From DASVUC01 sp036387255 (GTDB lineage Bacteria; Planctomycetota; Phycisphaerae; Tepidisphaerales; Tepidisphaeraceae): a stretch of 6,744 nucleotides of DNA. The position numbers were made by a program, and so were the translations under genes. Position 1 is the first letter of the stretch. Each line of letters opens with the position of its first letter. This document shows, piece after piece, positions 5,541 to 6,744 of this stretch. The stretch is from contig DASVUC010000231.1 of the NCBI GenBank assembly GCA_036387255.1, positions 1 to 6,744 on the forward strand. Direction: 5' to 3'. The notes beneath the pieces were generated by a model that was not told where the DNA came from, did no database searches, and saw only the letters and a program-made list of their open reading frames with translations.

Positions 5541-6744
5541 ATGAACCACCTTGTCCCGCTTGTCCCCCTCCTCATTCTCTCGACTGCATCCTTCGCCTCC
5601 ACCACCCAACGCTCGTCACTTCAATTCAAAATCGCCCTCCTCGGCAACCCCGTCACACGCGCCGAGTGGTCCGAAGCCAACCTCCAGACGCTCAAAGACG
5701 CCGGCTTCAACCAAATCCAGCTCAACATCGCCTGGGGCTCCCGCCCCTTCAAAGAAGCCTTAAACCTCAATGACGTCGTCGCCCCCGCCGGCGAGGAAAT
5801 GCACCCCGAAGTCCAGCGTCGCAATACGGAATTGAAGCAGCGCATTGCCCTGGCCAAAAAAGTCGGCCTCCGCACCCTCTTCCACTTCGGCTCCCCCTTC
5901 ATGTGGCGAAATCCGGATACCGGGGAAATCCTCCGCGGCAAACCTGACGCCTTCAAAATGCCCTTCTTCGACACGGGCAACCCGAAGCTCGTCGCCTACG
6001 AAACCGCTCTGCTCGAGCAGCTCGTCAACCAGTTCCCCGACATCGACGACATCCTCGTCTACACCTACGACCAGGACGCCTGGCAGGCCAACCAATTCTC
6101 CGATGCCAAGTTCTCCCGAGGCATCCCCCTCCACGAACGTCTCCCCGCGTACCTCAAGAAGCTCCACGAAACTTTCACCAAGAACAGAGACGGTCACCGC
6201 ATGTGGTGGGAACCGTGGGAGCTCAGCGCAGGCCAGATCTACAAGATCATCCCCCAGCTTCCGACGGAAAACTTCGGCCTGATCATCCACTGCAACATCG
6301 CCGAAGCGCAGATCGCCAAGCCAGTCGATCTCTGGTACCGCCAAGCGGTTCGTCTCTGCGCTGAGCGAAACATCCCGGTTGTCGGCGAAGCGGCCTTCTG
6401 CGACATGACCGAGGAAACCCAGGACTGGTCCATCCCCTGCCCCCGCCTCGCCGACGAGCAGTTCCTCGCGATGACAAACGTCCCCGGCATCGTCGGCATC
6501 AAGGAATACTTCGGAATCCCCCTCGCGCCGCGCGACCTCAACTTCAAAATCTTCTCCGCCCGCCTCAAAGGCGCAACGGAAAACACTGAGACACTCATCG
6601 ACCAGCAGATCAAATCCTTCGGCGATCAAGCCCCGCAGGTGAAGACGATCGTCAAGCACCTCGCGGACGCCATGCAGATGTACCCCTGGGAAGGCGCATG
6701 GCAGTTTCGTCTCACCTCACACGCCTCCATCGATCACGGCTGGC
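5541..6744 (+). CDS. Secreted protein of unknown function, possibly TIM-barrel hydrolase; 3' end outside window
   Basis: 401 codons are visible and the frame is still open at the right edge. The chosen start ATG 5541 yields MNHLVPLVPLLILSTASFAS, a likely Sec signal peptide, although it lacks basic N-terminal residues and no Shine-Dalgarno site is visible. In-frame ATGs at 5469 and 5484 lie inside the palindromic repeat and are less likely. The mature part alternates hydrophobic strands with helices in a TIM-barrel-like order: FKIALLG (29-35), FNQIQLNIAWG (56-66), LRTLFHFGSPF (110-120), DILVYTYDQDAW (170-181), HRMWWEPWEL (219-228), FGLIIHCNI (245-253), IPVVGEAAF (278-286), VPGIVGIKEYFG (314-325). 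Acidic and aromatic residues at strand ends (D177, D179, E224, E227, E283, E322) resemble glycoside hydrolase active sites. I do not recognise the family; a carbohydrate-active enzyme is an inference. Codons end mainly in C, the opposite of the cytochrome gene. Confidence 0.8.
   Translation, partial: MNHLVPLVPLLILSTASFASTTQRSSLQFKIALLGNPVTRAEWSEANLQTLKDAGFNQIQLNIAWGSRPFKEALNLNDVVAPAGEEMHPEVQRRNTELKQRIALAKKVGLRTLFHFGSPFMWRNPDTGEILRGKPDAFKMPFFDTGNPKLVAYETALLEQLVNQFPDIDDILVYTYDQDAWQANQFSDAKFSRGIPLHERLPAYLKKLHETFTKNRDGHRMWWEPWELSAGQIYKIIPQLPTENFGLIIHCNIAEAQIAKPVDLWYRQAVRLCAERNIPVVGEAAFCDMTEETQDWSIPCPRLADEQFLAMTNVPGIVGIKEYFGIPLAPRDLNFKIFSARLKGATENTETLIDQQIKSFGDQAPQVKTIVKHLADAMQMYPWEGAWQFRLTSHASIDHGW

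Noticed and set aside
5760..6659. A 299-codon minus-strand frame opposite the third gene.
   Set aside because: It is an antisense shadow, rich in Val, Glu, Asp and Gly from C-ending codons. The plus-strand frame has a signal peptide and regular strand-helix order.

Overview
The window is GC-rich and holds three protein genes, two of them cut by the window edges, plus one strong terminator and a conspicuous palindromic repeat. It looks like a chromosomal piece of a planctomycete, most likely of the Phycisphaerae type. That is an inference from the very large tandem cytochrome c protein, the Ala/Thr-rich linkers with TTQP, ATQP and TTRP, and a repeat that reads as HGRDAHAT. I recall such repeats from Planctomycetota and Verrucomicrobiota genomes, but no search was possible.

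Layout. Positions 1-4424 (minus strand, 3' end outside the window) form one continuous reading frame of more than 1,474 codons. It encodes a membrane-anchored protein with a long coiled coil and seven CXXCH heme-attachment motifs. Positions 4425-4675 are the divergent intergenic region, with a plausible promoter for the cytochrome gene and a 12-bp palindrome. Positions 4676-5401 (plus strand) encode a 241-residue TPR lipoprotein, closed by an intrinsic terminator at 5426-5462. Directly behind the terminator is a perfect 23-bp inverted repeat with an 8-nt loop (5466-5519). From 5541 to the right edge (plus strand, 3' end outside) runs a secreted protein that I cannot assign to a family and that looks like a TIM-barrel enzyme.

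How they work together. The cytochrome is an electron-transfer protein on the outer face of the cytoplasmic membrane. The divergent TPR lipoprotein may be a scaffold or assembly partner, but only proximity supports that. The third gene is separated from the lipoprotein by a terminator and is probably an independent unit.

The most interesting observation is that a diverged copy of one arm of the intergenic repeat (23 of 26 bases identical) lies inside the cytochrome gene at 2626-2651. It is read in the same frame (HGPDAHATK against HGRDAHATK) and falls in a low-complexity linker between two heme sites. This suggests a palindromic repeat that entered a coding sequence and was tolerated as a linker. 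I see no CRISPR array, tRNA, rRNA, transposase or defence system.
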